A DNA stretch of 64,000 bases. Origin: Erigeron canadensis (lineage: Eukaryota; Streptophyta; Magnoliopsida; Asterales; Asteraceae). The stretch is from contig NC_057762.1 in the NCBI RefSeq assembly GCF_010389155.1, forward strand, positions 34,532,055-34,596,054. Direction: 5' to 3'. The position numbers were made by a program, and so were the translations under genes. Within the stretch, counting starts at the first letter, position 1, and every line of letters starts with the position of its first letter. Below the pieces are notes generated by a model. The model was not told the origin of the DNA. It was given only the letters and a program-made list of their open reading frames with translations, and searched no databases. This document shows, piece after piece, positions 11,983 through 23,563 of the stretch.

Positions 11983-12370
11983 GGAGCAAGGGTGTAGTCG
12001 ACTTGTTTTATTGGCAAAAAACATTGGCAAGCATTGGCAAATCGGCAACTCTATACCACAAGTATTGGCTAATTTTGGCTAGTTTAATTGGCTAGTTTTA
12101 GCAAGTGTTATAGGCATATTTTGGCCGATGCAAATGAACGTTGGAAGCTTTTCTTTGTTAACATTTTTTTTTGTCTTATTCACTTTGGGAGCTCCTGTGA
12201 AGTGTTTTTTTTTTTAAATTGGCAAAAATATATATACCACACCACACTTTTTGGCAACAAATTGGTAAAAATTGGCTAATTTTTGGGTTGTACACATGGC
12301 ATTTTCTTATTGGAAGAAACTTGCCAAAATTTGCCAAATTGCCAAAGGTTTGACACTACACCCTTGCCCC
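11983..12370. mobile_element. Harbinger MITE (388 bp) with an empty site in unit A
   Basis: Terminal inverted repeats are GGAGCAAGGGTGTAGT and ACTACACCCTTGCCCC, and TAA is duplicated on both sides (11980-11982 and 12371-12373). The duplicated unit A reads straight through this point at about 3100-3110 without the insert. The ends match the 2.2-kb element at 7749, which makes that family the likely source. There is no coding capacity. Confidence 0.92.
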
Positions 12371-12836
12371 TAAAGTTCAAATCTTTCGCAGGTTCAGTTT
12401 AGCCCTTTCTCCTATCTGCTTATCTGGTGTTTCGGGCAATGATTGTAAGATGGAGGCCACAGGCATCATCTCTGTCAACTTGAAAGTTGAAACTATAGAA
12501 TACAATAGTGAGCCAAGTGGCAACATATATTGTGCGAGCTTCCTTGAAACATGACAAAAGAAACTTCCTAATTATCTTGCAAATACCTGAAACTCAAGAT
12601 CTAGTATATAAATCCATTCACTCATACAATTAATAGGCACGAACCACGGATATCGGAATCATATTTAGGCAGAAACATAGAGCCCTCAACGAATAAAAAG
12701 AAGGTTTTGCCTTCTATGCAACAATCGTCAACAGGCCAGTTGATCAAAGTTCACATTAAATATCAACAGAAAACAAACCATGGTCAAGAAATCAGGAATA
12801 CATGAAACTGGGTAGCCACAAATTGGCATCTAGATT

Positions 12837-15277
12837 CTAGACGAGAGGGGGATATTGCTTTGCTTGCTGACGAACTCTTTTCTTGTACTCCACAGTATCC
12901 TGCACATTAGTTTTTGCACAAATCAGATTAGGAATGAAACTAAAAGTTCTAGCAAGATAAATAACACACTGATTACCTGAATAAAGAGATGATATCCCTC
13001 GGTTTGAGCAGGATCAGCAGGGTTGGGAGAGTCCAATAAATCCTGGATGCCCACTAAAATCTGCTTGACAGTTATCGCAGGTCTCCAGCCCTACAGATAA
13101 CAGATGGATTGGATATTTACTAAATCAAGCTAATAAATCTCAACCTTAAGCACATGTCTTAGCGAGGATAAGGAGTTCATACACTGTCTTCATTAAGGAT
13201 TGATAGGCAAACAGTCCCGGATGGATAAACATTGGGATGAAAGAACCCTTGGGGGAACTTGCACTTTGGAGGCTTGCTTGGATAATCTTCGGTGAAATTA
13301 AGGGTAAGAGGGTAATACCCACCTTCCCAATCAGTCTGCAATGGTCATGTATAAAGAAAAGTTCACAATATCAGACCAAAAAGAAGTCTTCCAAGAATAA
13401 TTACTGATTAAAGAACAAATGCCCAAAAAGAAACATATTCCACATCCCTTAAGATAGTAGTGAATCCAGAATTTAGAGATGATAGAATGGGAGGGTTGAA
13501 TCAGTTTCAACATGCTTTCAAGTCAGAATAGGTCAGCTTTAGAAACGGGTTAAAGGTGGTGCGGTCAAAACTGGCTGAGTCGGGGTTGCCAGCTATTAAT
13601 GCTAATGAAATAATTTATGATTCTCAAGGGGCTCTTATTTTTTTCAACTATTCATAGTTGTCAAACACATTCTGTACCCAATAAATAACCCACACAAACC
13701 TATTAAAGATCTCTAAAAAACATATGTTGGCCCAATCTGACCAATAAGAGTACTAGTCGTGATTATTGGTTCTACACCCAGCCCGACTAAAATTGCTCCC
13801 ATTGAGCTGTTTGTAAGACTACTAGTCACAATTGCCAATTCTATAAGAATCGATATCCATAGGTTCCCAGCTTAGTTGAGATGACAATAAGTCAATAAGC
13901 ATATTTTTCAAAACTACCACTTAAGTTAATACTTAATAGAGTTGTTCATGGGTAACTTTCATAATTGACTAGTGAATCTAAGCTAATACCCTCGCCTCAC
14001 CTGCTAAGAACCTCCTTATGGATAAATTAAAATTAGGGTAGGTGCTTAGATAGAAAAGAGTTAACCAATCATAAATATAAAGCAGAATTGACTGACATCT
14101 CAAAAATTAAAACAAGAAAAGAAAGAAAAAAACAATCATTGTATAAGGGCACCCAAATCCAACATTTGGTAATGTTTTTGTTTATGGATTATGTATTTGT
14201 AAACACATTCAAAATGTCTGAAGACTGGCCCATGACATAGGATCATGCTACAATCAACCTAAAAATCGAAATCAATGTTGTATCAGTGATGACATTTTCT
14301 TCCTATTACTATAATGTAAAAAGTTGTTTCTTTTATATCCCATCCATTGAATAACGTAGCAAAAAGTTACATTGGTGTATGCCCGTCTCGTCCCAAAACA
14401 ATTTTCTTATTTCAGCTTGTGTTATATTCCTACTAACCAAGAAAGATTGCACAACAATCTCGACTAATTAAACCATTTTAGTAGTCTCTTATTTCAGCTT
14501 ATAAACAAACTCGCACTTGCCCGGCTAAGCTCATGCTAAAATCCCTTAGTGCATTAATATCACTAGTGCAACAACTTTTGCTACCTTCTTAACTTTAATT
14601 GAAAAACCGCTAAAACATTATACAAGAAAGGCAAGGTTGTAAATATCGCTTTTCGGTATCGTCTCGGTCGACCAACGATAAGCGATATATCGGGGATATA
14701 CCGGATATATATCGGATTTATCGGGTATATATCGGGAATATGTCTTCTCGGTCGACCACCGATAAGCGATATATCGGGGATATATCGGCCGAGATAACCG
14801 AGATTTACAACCATGAAGAAAGGTGTGACTACATATTGAAAATAACAAACAATATATAAGCTACTAACACATGTCAGACCAAGATCAACAAAACTATATC
14901 CACAATTTCCATAACTAATTAAACCTACTATCACTTACTTAATACACAAATATTGCAATACTAACCGGTATATTATTGAATGAAATTGAGATTAAAAAAA
15001 ACACATACCCCGACTTTACCGGGAATGGTACACTGCCAAACCATGAGATTCACTGTACCATCAGTAAGTGTTTCTGGCTTTGCAACAAATCCCTAGTTCA
15101 ATCAAATCAAATTAGATCATAAGTTTGTATATGAATTATATATTTAATTTAATAAATAAATAAAAAAGAGAGAATTAGGGTTAAGAAGGAAGGAAGGATA
15201 AAACAAACATGAGGATGATTTTTCCGCCATGCTTTTCGTTCTTCAGTGAGACGGCCACGCGCTATACCACCAGACAT
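12837..15277 (-). CDS. SCE1: SUMO-conjugating enzyme E2 (SCE1/UBC9), copy B
   Basis: A second complete SUMO E2 gene. Coding exons (minus): 15209-15277, 15009-15092, 13183-13335, 12977-13090, 12837-12899. Exon sizes (69, 84, 153, 114 and 63 nt) equal those of copy A, with GT-AG introns and a 160-residue product. Active-site C94 and the [10 protein letters not shown] block are kept. Compared with copy A, I count 14 coding differences (4 in exon 1, 4 in exon 3, 6 in exon 4), all synonymous. The intron between exons 2 and 3 has gained a 178-bp foldback element, and the 3' flank a MITE. The 5' end lies about 170 bp from an LTR retrotransposon, which could influence its promoter (inference). Confidence 0.97.
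14635..14812. mobile_element. 178-bp foldback/MITE made of CGATATATCGG repeats
   Basis: The ends are inverted copies of GGTTGTAAAT(A/C)TCG. The interior is a series of palindromic ATATATCGG/CCGATAT words and a twice-repeated CGGTCGACCA(A/C)CGATAAGC phrase. The whole can fold on itself. It lies in an intron of SCE1 copy B. I saw no counterpart in copy A. Confidence 0.65.
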
Positions 15278-15442
15278 GTCTGCTATGTCACGGTGTGTTT
15301 CCGATTGATTTATTTGCAGCCTCTCCCACTGCCTGCGTGAAAAATACGGTGGTGAGGTTTTTGACTTGTGACTTTTGGGGATATTTAATTTGAGTATACT
15401 TTAAAATGTACTGACTTTATGTCTTTATGTATGAGTGAGCGG

Positions 15443-15795
15443 TGATGACATACCCACTCACGTGCAAACACTCAGGGTACACTTGAAAGGTACGTTCTGC
15501 TTTTAGTAAAACAAGGAAAGGATTTGTGTCTATCAAGAATCCTATATATTAGGAAAGAAGATCATAACAAATCCCCTATTCCTGGAAAAGATGTACACGG
15601 CCCATGGAAACCCTACTTGGGGAATAAGTCACGAACCCCCTGTAAATAGGGGGAAGGATGGCTAAATCACATCATTATCACACATACACATTATTGGCGT
15701 ACAAAAGACATAGCCTTACCGGAAGGAAACCGCCAACAAACAACCACAAACACCCCCTTCCTCCTTTCTAGGCAACCGGATTGGCTGTATAAACA
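15443..15795 (+). repeat. 5' LTR of the Ty3/gypsy element
   Basis: Starts TGATGACATACC and ends GTATAAACA. It matches 25802-26156 along its whole length with scattered substitutions and small indels. Confidence 0.92.
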
Positions 15796-15797
15796 AA

Positions 15798-15815
15798 TGG
15801 CGCCATCCGCGAGAC
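15798..15815 (+). other. Probable primer-binding site
   Basis: TGGCGCCATCCGCGAGAC starts two bases after the 5' LTR. It has the TGG start expected for pairing with a tRNA 3' CCA end. I cannot name the tRNA with certainty. Confidence 0.55.
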
Positions 15816-15876
15816 ATTCTCCGAACAGCAAAACCTGCAAAATTTTTTGTTTTCCCAAACCCTAAAACCTAGAAGA

Positions 15877-18626
15877 ATGAGCGAGGAAAATAGGACGCCA
15901 CCCGGTTTTGCTGGAGAAAGTATAGATCTGAACCGAAATCAAGGCGGCACGCCAATAACACCTTCATCAGTAGGGGCTACCCACGCCTCTACATCAGCTC
16001 AGCCCCAGATCGATGATGCATACGTACGACAAAACTATGCCAGTATCCTGAGCACTCTAAGACGTCTCCAAGACGTAGGAGAATTGGCAGGTAGGGCAAT
16101 CAATTTCTATGAAGAATATGACGAGTATGATGGTGATACACCGCTAAGTGGAAGGCGTAGGCAACCAAATGATCCGCGATCAAGAGTGCAAAGGACCAAC
16201 AATCAGCCAAATAATGCAGCGGGATCACAAGATAATACTCAGAACCCAAATAACCTGGGGTCAAACATCCAGGGACAAAGCAACCTGGGGTCAAACACCC
16301 AGGGACAAGTCAACCTCGGGTCCAACACCCAGGGACAAACCAACCTAGGCTCAAACAACCAAGGTGGCCAAAACATCCCACAAGGAATACTAAATCTAGG
16401 ACAGCAATATAATGCGCCAGGATATGTACATTATACGCAGCACACCAACTTCCCTCAGTACTCGACAAATTCACTCCCGCAGTACCAGGTACAAGGAGCA
16501 GGTAACCTAGGTTACTATAATCAGGGGGCATTCACTCAAAACCCCCCGAATGAAGGCCAGGGGATGAACATGTCGGGATACCAACAGAATTCCCAAAACC
16601 AATTTAACCAAGGTTTCTCAACCAACACACAAGCACTTAATATGCTAGGACCACAAAATTTCAATCAGGGTCCACCAACGCAGGGTTATGGTCAAGCCTA
16701 CGGGCCCCAAACAAACCAAACCACACCACAGGTGCAAGCAGGGCCTCCTCCAAACCAACCCCAGCAAGGATTCCAGATGCCAGGCCAAGTCCCAAGAGCA
16801 CATTATCAGATACAGGACCTCAACCAGGTCAGGATTACAACCATCACTACCTAAACAATTCAGGAACCAATAACCAGGGGTTTGGGCAATATTATCAGGC
16901 TGGGGGTCCAAACTTCAACACCTACGGAACAAACACCTAGGGACCAAACACATACCAAACTTTGCAACCATACCAACAAAACATACCCAGACCATTCAGT
17001 CTTAGCAGGATGCCAACAAAATCACCATTTGCATAATGGATAAGGAGCCACCCATTGCCAGCAAACATGAAATACCCAACCCACCTAGGGACATATAATG
17101 GCAAAGACGACCCAGATGATTTCTTGCAAAGATTTGAAAGGACGGCAGAAATGCAAAACTGGGTCGAACCAGTGGCGTACAAGGCATTCAGAATGGGATT
17201 AACGAGTGATGCAAGAGAATGGCTGGGTAGCCTAACGGAAGGGTCGATAAACAACTTCGATGAACTAAAAACAAAGTTTTTATCGCACTTCTGTCAACAG
17301 AAGAAACATAAGAAGACACATGTGGCAACCCACAACATCAAACAAAGAGAAAATGAAACCTCTAGGGACTTCATAGAAAGGTTCACTGTGGAGTCACAAG
17401 AAATCACATGATTGCCAGAATCACAGAGGGTTTCTGGGATGATACATGGCTGTCGGATTAGAGAGTTGGTTGAATGCTTAAATACAGACTTAGCAGAAAC
17501 ATTTGATGAAACAAAGAAAAAAGCCCACAAATTCCTAGACACAAAAGAAATTGGAGCAGGTAATTTGGATGATACGAGATACAAAAAGAGAAAGTGACAA
17601 CAAAATAAAGATCAACAAAGATACAGTCCATACAACAGGGATGAAAAAAGAAAGGATTATAATATATCACTCCCAGAAATGACAAAGACTCCAAAGGAAA
17701 TATCACTCACGGAGGTAGTAGGGAAAACATTCCCCATCCCAGCAAAATTAAGCGAAAGGGGAATGAGAGATAAAGACAAATATTGTGATTTCCATAATGA
17801 TACAGGACACGATACTAATTCGTGCATACAACTAAAGAAAGCAATCGATGAAGCCATTAAAACAGGTATATTGGCACATCTGGTAAAAGGAATCCGACAA
17901 CAAGGGAAGCGAAAAACAGATGAATCTGGGGAGCAGAAAAACAACAGTACCCAGGCAACAATCTATACAATAAGAAGGGAAAGGTAAGCCGAGAAAAGAA
18001 AGGGAGTCGATGCATTAATTCAAAGCGTAGGAGAAGTTTCATTTCCCCCAATATTAGGAACAAATGTCTCGGATGATCCGATAACAATAAAAGCAATACT
18101 GCAAGAAAGATGGGTGGACAAAATCCACATCGACGATGGAAGCGATTGCAACATACTATATCAACATGCGTTCCCAGGGGATAATCCACTCCTGCGTATC
18201 TTATCATCACACCCAGGCACTTGGCTAATAAGTTTCTCTGGTAATAAAACCAAACCTACGGGAAAAATTACCCTCGCAGTCACAATTGTTGCAGGGCCAC
18301 GTAAGAGGACATAGGAGCTAACGTTTATGATAATCAAAGGATCCTCACCCTACAATGCAATTCTGGGAAGACCAGCACTCCAAAAGTTTGGAATGATACC
18401 CTCCATAATACATAACATGGTCAAATTCCAAACGGATGATGGGATCGCAAGCATTCGGGGAAGTTATGAACCACCAAGCGTCCATGGACGGACAGGCACA
18501 AGTATGAAAACAAAGAAAAGGAGGCTAGGAAGAGAAGAAGGGGAACTTGCAAATACATTCCACAAGATGGAAATACAAAAGCAAGAAGACCCGAAACTCG
18601 AAAATGGCACTCCTAAAGCAAAATAA
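15877..18626 (+). pseudogene. Retrotransposon gag-protease, broken by stops and a frameshift
   Basis: The 5' part (to about 16830) encodes a Q/N/G-rich segment with repeated LGSNTQGQ units. The capsid-type Gag domain follows at about 17080-17400 (motif YNGKDDPDDFLQRFE). A CCHC-like knuckle (CDFHNDTGHDTNSC) lies near 17785-17830. The retroviral-type aspartic protease (IDDGSDCNIL) lies near 18130, and its flap/C-terminal part (YNAILGRPAL) near 18350. From 17055 to 18626 a single frame carries stops at about 17409, 17595, 17985 and 18312, and there is a frameshift near 16830-16850. It cannot make a full polyprotein. Nothing of pol follows it. Confidence 0.85.
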
Positions 18627-19082
18627 GTCTATTTATTTTATGTATTTAGAACTATTTTCTGTTTCAATAAAGTTTATTCGAATAAAATTATGATTCATGG
18701 TGAAGAAGGATCGCAACCTCACACACATAATTTTGAAAAGCCAAAAAAGGCAAATTACATTACAACAAGTCATACTCCTATGACTATATACATGCCAAAC
18801 AAGGCAATGGCATTTAAAAATCATACTCCTATGATTTTATCAAAATATATATGCATAATTGCTGAAAAAGCAAGTGCATAATCTGAAAACATATGCCTAA
18901 ATTGTTGAAAAAGCAAGTGTATAAAAATCCTGAAGAAGGTACGCAAATAATAGAGCTAAAAGCATATATAAACTGTTCAAGTGACCCATAGGTCCAAAAG
19001 ATGAAACCCAGATACACTGGGGGGCTAGGAAAGATAATATTGTTTTACAAACCACAGCTACATAGCCAAATACTTAAATTGT
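18627..19082. other. Spacer between gag-protease and antisense ORF
   Basis: AT-rich, with short repeated phrases (CATACTCCTATGA twice; AAAAGCAAGTG twice). It ends in the internal polypurine-tract-like ACTGGGGGGCT at 19016-19026. No coding sequence recognised. Confidence 0.5.
19016..19026 (+). other. Internal second polypurine tract-like site
   Basis: ACTGGGGGGCT is identical to the tract at 25791-25801 that adjoins the 3' LTR. In the uninterrupted element it would fall in the middle. Extra polypurine tracts are known in some Ty3/gypsy lineages and could prime a second plus strand (inference). Confidence 0.5.
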
Positions 19083-19190
19083 TCAAATTTCCAAAGCAAG
19101 AAGTTGATCAACAAACAAGTCGGGATGGGCAGCAAAGGAGGCAATCATTGGAAGCTTAGCATCTTCCCATTCTTTGGCAGCAGCCTCAAC

Positions 19191-22100
19191 TGTAACACCC
19201 CGTCAAGGCGGAAACACGAGGGTTACATACTAAGCACAGCATGACATGGAAATTAAGTAGAGACAAGTCTAAATGCATTACAAGGATTAGACAATCCATA
19301 CAAATCATTCTAATACAATACCGGATCAAGAATAATGCATAAGGAGCACGTCCATCAAACGTTTACAAAATAATAATTCAAAAGATGGTAAATGATCCTA
19401 AACATAACCCATAAGCGGGAACAATGAATCACGGATCCAAGAATAGTCCAAGTCCAAACCTAGCATGCATCAAATCAATCAAATCATCCAACACGTCTTT
19501 GGTTTACTTGTTCACCTGAAAAGTGTACTAAAATGTGTCAACATAAAGTTGGTGAGTTCGTAGATTTTTGTAACAAAATCAAGTGTCGGGATATCAACCG
19601 TCATCGATGAATGAGGATTAGAGTACCTAATCACGTCACGTCAATACAAGACAATATAATAAACGTCACGTCACAATAATTGTCAATATAAACGTCATAA
19701 TATGGGCTCAAAAACCCTTTTCCCGAGTATGATCATTCCGGGTGTGGATTCGTTAATCCACCGTCACGTCAATAAATAATAATATATAATATACGTCATA
19801 CGCCACAAGTATAACATCATAATAGAGTGGTCATGATCATACCGGGTATGGATTCGTCAATCCACCGTCACGTCAATACATACTAGTAATATATATACGT
19901 CATACATCATAATCATAACCGCCACATATCTCCGTCACATATAAACGTCACATATAAGCGTCACATAACATGTATCACAATCAATCAACGAGATATCTAA
20001 CGTCTCAAGTCATATCACAACAAATTGTATCAACCGACAACCGTTTAACAACGAGTACACTTTTCACCCGAAAATAGAATAAACGTAGGGGCTACGAAAC
20101 TCACCTTTGCCTTGTATCGTCAAGTTACAATCGAGTTATAAGTGTTTGATGAGAGTCACACGTCCAAACCTATTAATATACACAACACGTTTTCATTATG
20201 AGTCTTGGCGTTTTAAGATGATATAAATTTAGACGATTCTTAAGTCTTGTATCCAATACCAAAATGAGTCGAGTTATGACTTTTTAGCAAGTTACCAACG
20301 TCTCGAAGTTACTAAGGTTCAAGACGTATCGTTATGTTTATATGATAGGGGCATTAGTATAAATATATGTATACCCATTCAAATATATCGGCTCAAGTTT
20401 GACCGACACCAAAGTTTATGCCTTTCTCCCAATTTGGATCTTCTCATTTTCTAGTATAATAACATCAAGGCCTGATGTGCGAAATCTAGCTTTAAATTTA
20501 TAACACGATTTACCGAAAAGTACTGATAACTACACACTCACAGGCAGTGTACCTGATCGTATGCAGTATAGTGAAAAATGGTAAGCCGAGATCATTCGCA
20601 AGGACTTAAACAAGCATTTGTAAAAACATTTAATGATTCAAGTGAAATGGGGGGTTTTGTGGCCGAGTTGCCACGATGCAAATAATTAGTTGAAGATTAG
20701 TAATCCCAAAGGATTAATCGAAAAAGAGATTGTAGTTTAAAACAAGAATTTAAAGGTCACTCATCTTGATTTCACTCAACAGAATGGTAGGATTGCACTT
20801 TTGATGAAGTTCAAATTCAATTTAGTGATTTAATGACCGAGACTCAAATCTATTGCCAACCCCGTACCCGTCAAGTTAACAACTTATTTTATTCTCTTGT
20901 AATAAATAGTTTCATTATTAAGACCGGTACCCCGAGACGCCTTTTTATAACTTCCCTAGTTAAACAATGGTTTTGGTCATTTTAGATAACAATTTTGCCT
21001 ATCGATTGTACCCAACCGTCAACCCGTTAATTCTTATCAAATATTGATTACCCTCTACTGTACCCGTCATAGAACCAATTGCTTCTAACTAAGCAATCAA
21101 AATAACTTATACCCAAATCCTAGTCGTCGCTAAGCAATGAGCACAAATCATCCGCAATCAATAATTGAATAACAAAGAATTAATAGATTAAGCTCACGAC
21201 AAAACGTTAAATCAAATCACTTGAATTAATAAATATTGTGCAATCCCTACATAATGTCTCACTCCATCAAGATGGATGAAAAGGCGATTAGCCACTCATA
21301 TTAGATATGAAATAACAAATCAAAACGAAAGAATTCATTGTTACCGAATACAAAGGATTGAAAAACGAATAATGAAATGATTCCGAACGAGTCTTTGATC
21401 CTTCACAATGATGAAAAATAAGATAAACCCTAGGAAAAGCTCTTAAAATCGTCTGAAAAGTGAAAGATAGGTTTTTGGAATGTTTATTGCAGCTATTTAT
21501 ATGCTGACTAAATTCAGCAGATTCGGCATGACAGTGCGTCGCAGTGTCTTCTTTGACTTTCCTTGACTTTGACTTTCTTTGACTGACCTTCTGTCGTATA
21601 TACACAAACTGCGTCGCAGTTTGCCTATGCTACGAAGCAGTTTTAACCTCGACTTGGAATACTGCGGCGCATGACCATACTGCGTCGCAGTGTCCTGTTG
21701 ACTTGCCTTGACCAGCTTTGACTTTCTTCGATTCTTTACCTACGAGCCACGTGAAACATCCGTAAACACCCATTTTGCTCCAGAAACTTAGGTTTCTGCA
21801 AAATATCGCTTAGGTACCTGTTTTCCACCTGAAACACTAACAAATACCATAAACGCACCAAATGTATACGAAAATGACTCGTACTCCTCGCTAATCGACA
21901 CTTTAAGCTATGGGAAATGGGCATAAAATACGACATATCAAGGCCCACGTAATTAATCAATTGCTTGGAAGGTTCATGTATTACTAGGTATGTATTTTAA
22001 TGTATATACATATATTAATATGTAATATATTCATACGTAAGTATATATATGAAATCAGTTTATAAATACTTGGTCCTTATTTGATGTCACTCAGCCTTTA

Positions 22101-23563
22101 CGTTGACTCACAGAAGGAGAGAAACAACCCAGTAGGATTCCAAACCGGCCCAAGGGAGTTCTAGACCAAGATGCAGTTTCAGGAGAACCAGAAAAGGAAA
22201 GCACCGTCATGGACGGCTCAAAGAAGCGTCCCGCACAGTGGGCAGAATTTCCGGCAGCGTGTCACACGGTGGTGACCACCGTCCCATATGGTGGTCTAGA
22301 ATTGGTGTCTTCACCGTCTCACCTAGCGTAAAACAGTGATTTAAGGCGTCTCGCTAGCGTGCGTCTTATTTGAGAGTTACAAGGGACCGTCTTGGACGCT
22401 GTTGCTAGCGTGGGGAACGGTGAAACAATAAAGGCATCATCTTGGACGCTGGTAAGGGAGTGACAGACGGTGGCTAGGAGAAACAAGAATTCTGGGCAGC
22501 CAAACAAGGAAGAAAGAGTTGACCAAAAGGTCAAAGTTTGACCTTTTACAATTAACTCTAAATTTGTGAAATGGGATCGATTTGAGAGGTTCAGAAACGT
22601 ATTTTTGTGTGTTGAAATCACGGTGGACATGAACAAACACAACCCTTCTGTCAATTTGATCCGTAATTATCATTTTTAATTTCGAATTTGACTTTGGCTT
22701 AATATAAAGCATAAGCACCGTAATTTTTGATTTAAATGAATTTAAATATGAATTTTTCACATGTAATGAATTTATTAGACTAAAAACATGATTTTAAACA
22801 TAACCCATTCTAAGATTTACTCTTAATCTCAAGAAATTCGGTTTTTACCCATTTGGTAACCCAAAACCCTAATTTTCGACTAGAAAGGATTTTAACTTGC
22901 AATTTGACCCAAGATTACTTGCATATGACTAGAAACATAATTACAAATATAAAATGATGCCTTTGAGCTAGATTTACCTTACAAAAATCACCTCCAAGAT
23001 CAAAACCCGAATTTGGAGCTATTAAAGAAAATTTCTTGGACTTTGACTTCCCATTTTTGAGATGGTGATTACTTGATGATATTGATGATGAATTTAATAC
23101 AAATCTATCTTGGATAACATTTAATTGGTGCAAGAATTTAGTGAGAGAGGGATGATTGATATTTTTGGTCTTGCATACAATTAGAAAGAGAATGAGTGAT
23201 AGAATGAGTGGGTGAGGGAGTGCAAGAGTTGGGTTGGGGGAGCTTTGGATAGGGTTGGGTCATTGGGTGGTCCATGGATGAATTGGGTCGACCCATGGAT
23301 CACCCGAACACATTTCTAGACAATTACACGTCATGGTACGACAGAAACCGTCTTAACACGATAATATAATCTTGACTAGCATAAAACACGTCACGAAATC
23401 ATAGTTTGAATTTAAATTATTTCTTTCATAAAAATAAACTAGTCATATTACACGTCAAGTCAACGGGTCAACGATGGTTAAAATTTCACAGAATCGAGAA
23501 CTTAAAATACAACTAATCACGTTTAGTCATGTTAATTACAAGGCAAAAATCTCGAATGTTACA
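19191..23563. mobile_element. Nested LTR-type element, probably a solo LTR (about 2.9 kb without its own insert)
   Basis: Starts TGTAACACCCCGTC and ends GAATGTTACA, with the 5-bp target duplication TCAAC on each side (19186-19190 and 23564-23568). I see no coding region, primer site or second LTR inside. It looks like a single long LTR left after recombination. The TGTAACACCCC start is typical of long-LTR Ty3/gypsy chromoviruses such as Tekay/Del (inference). It is itself interrupted at 20473-21940. Confidence 0.85.
20473..21940. mobile_element. Solo LTR (1468 bp) nested in a nested LTR
   Basis: Starts TGATGTGCG and ends CATATCA, with the perfect 5-bp duplication AGGCC outside (20468-20472 and 21941-21945). 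It contains several CTGCGTCGCAG-type words near 21540-21690. There is no coding capacity and no second LTR. On the minus strand it would start TGATATGTCG, the more usual orientation for such LTRs, but strand is not proven. Confidence 0.85.

Larger units (their letters stand above)
11579..15390 (-). repeat. Tandem segmental duplication, unit B (contains SCE1 copy B)
   Basis: This is the partner of 2583-6180. The left edge is set by TGTATAG(A/T)GTTGTTTC, shared at 2603 and 11599. The right edge is where promoter similarity fades just before the LTR element at 15443. It has gained a Harbinger MITE and a foldback element. Confidence 0.85.

Noticed and set aside
14581..14934. 117-codon minus-strand frame with repeated YIPDISLI words
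   Set aside because: Translation of the CGATATATCGG foldback element. The repeat is at DNA level, not a protein.
21288..22760. Several 70-110 codon frames inside the nested LTRs
   Set aside because: They lie in solo LTRs, differ in frame and lack recognisable domains.
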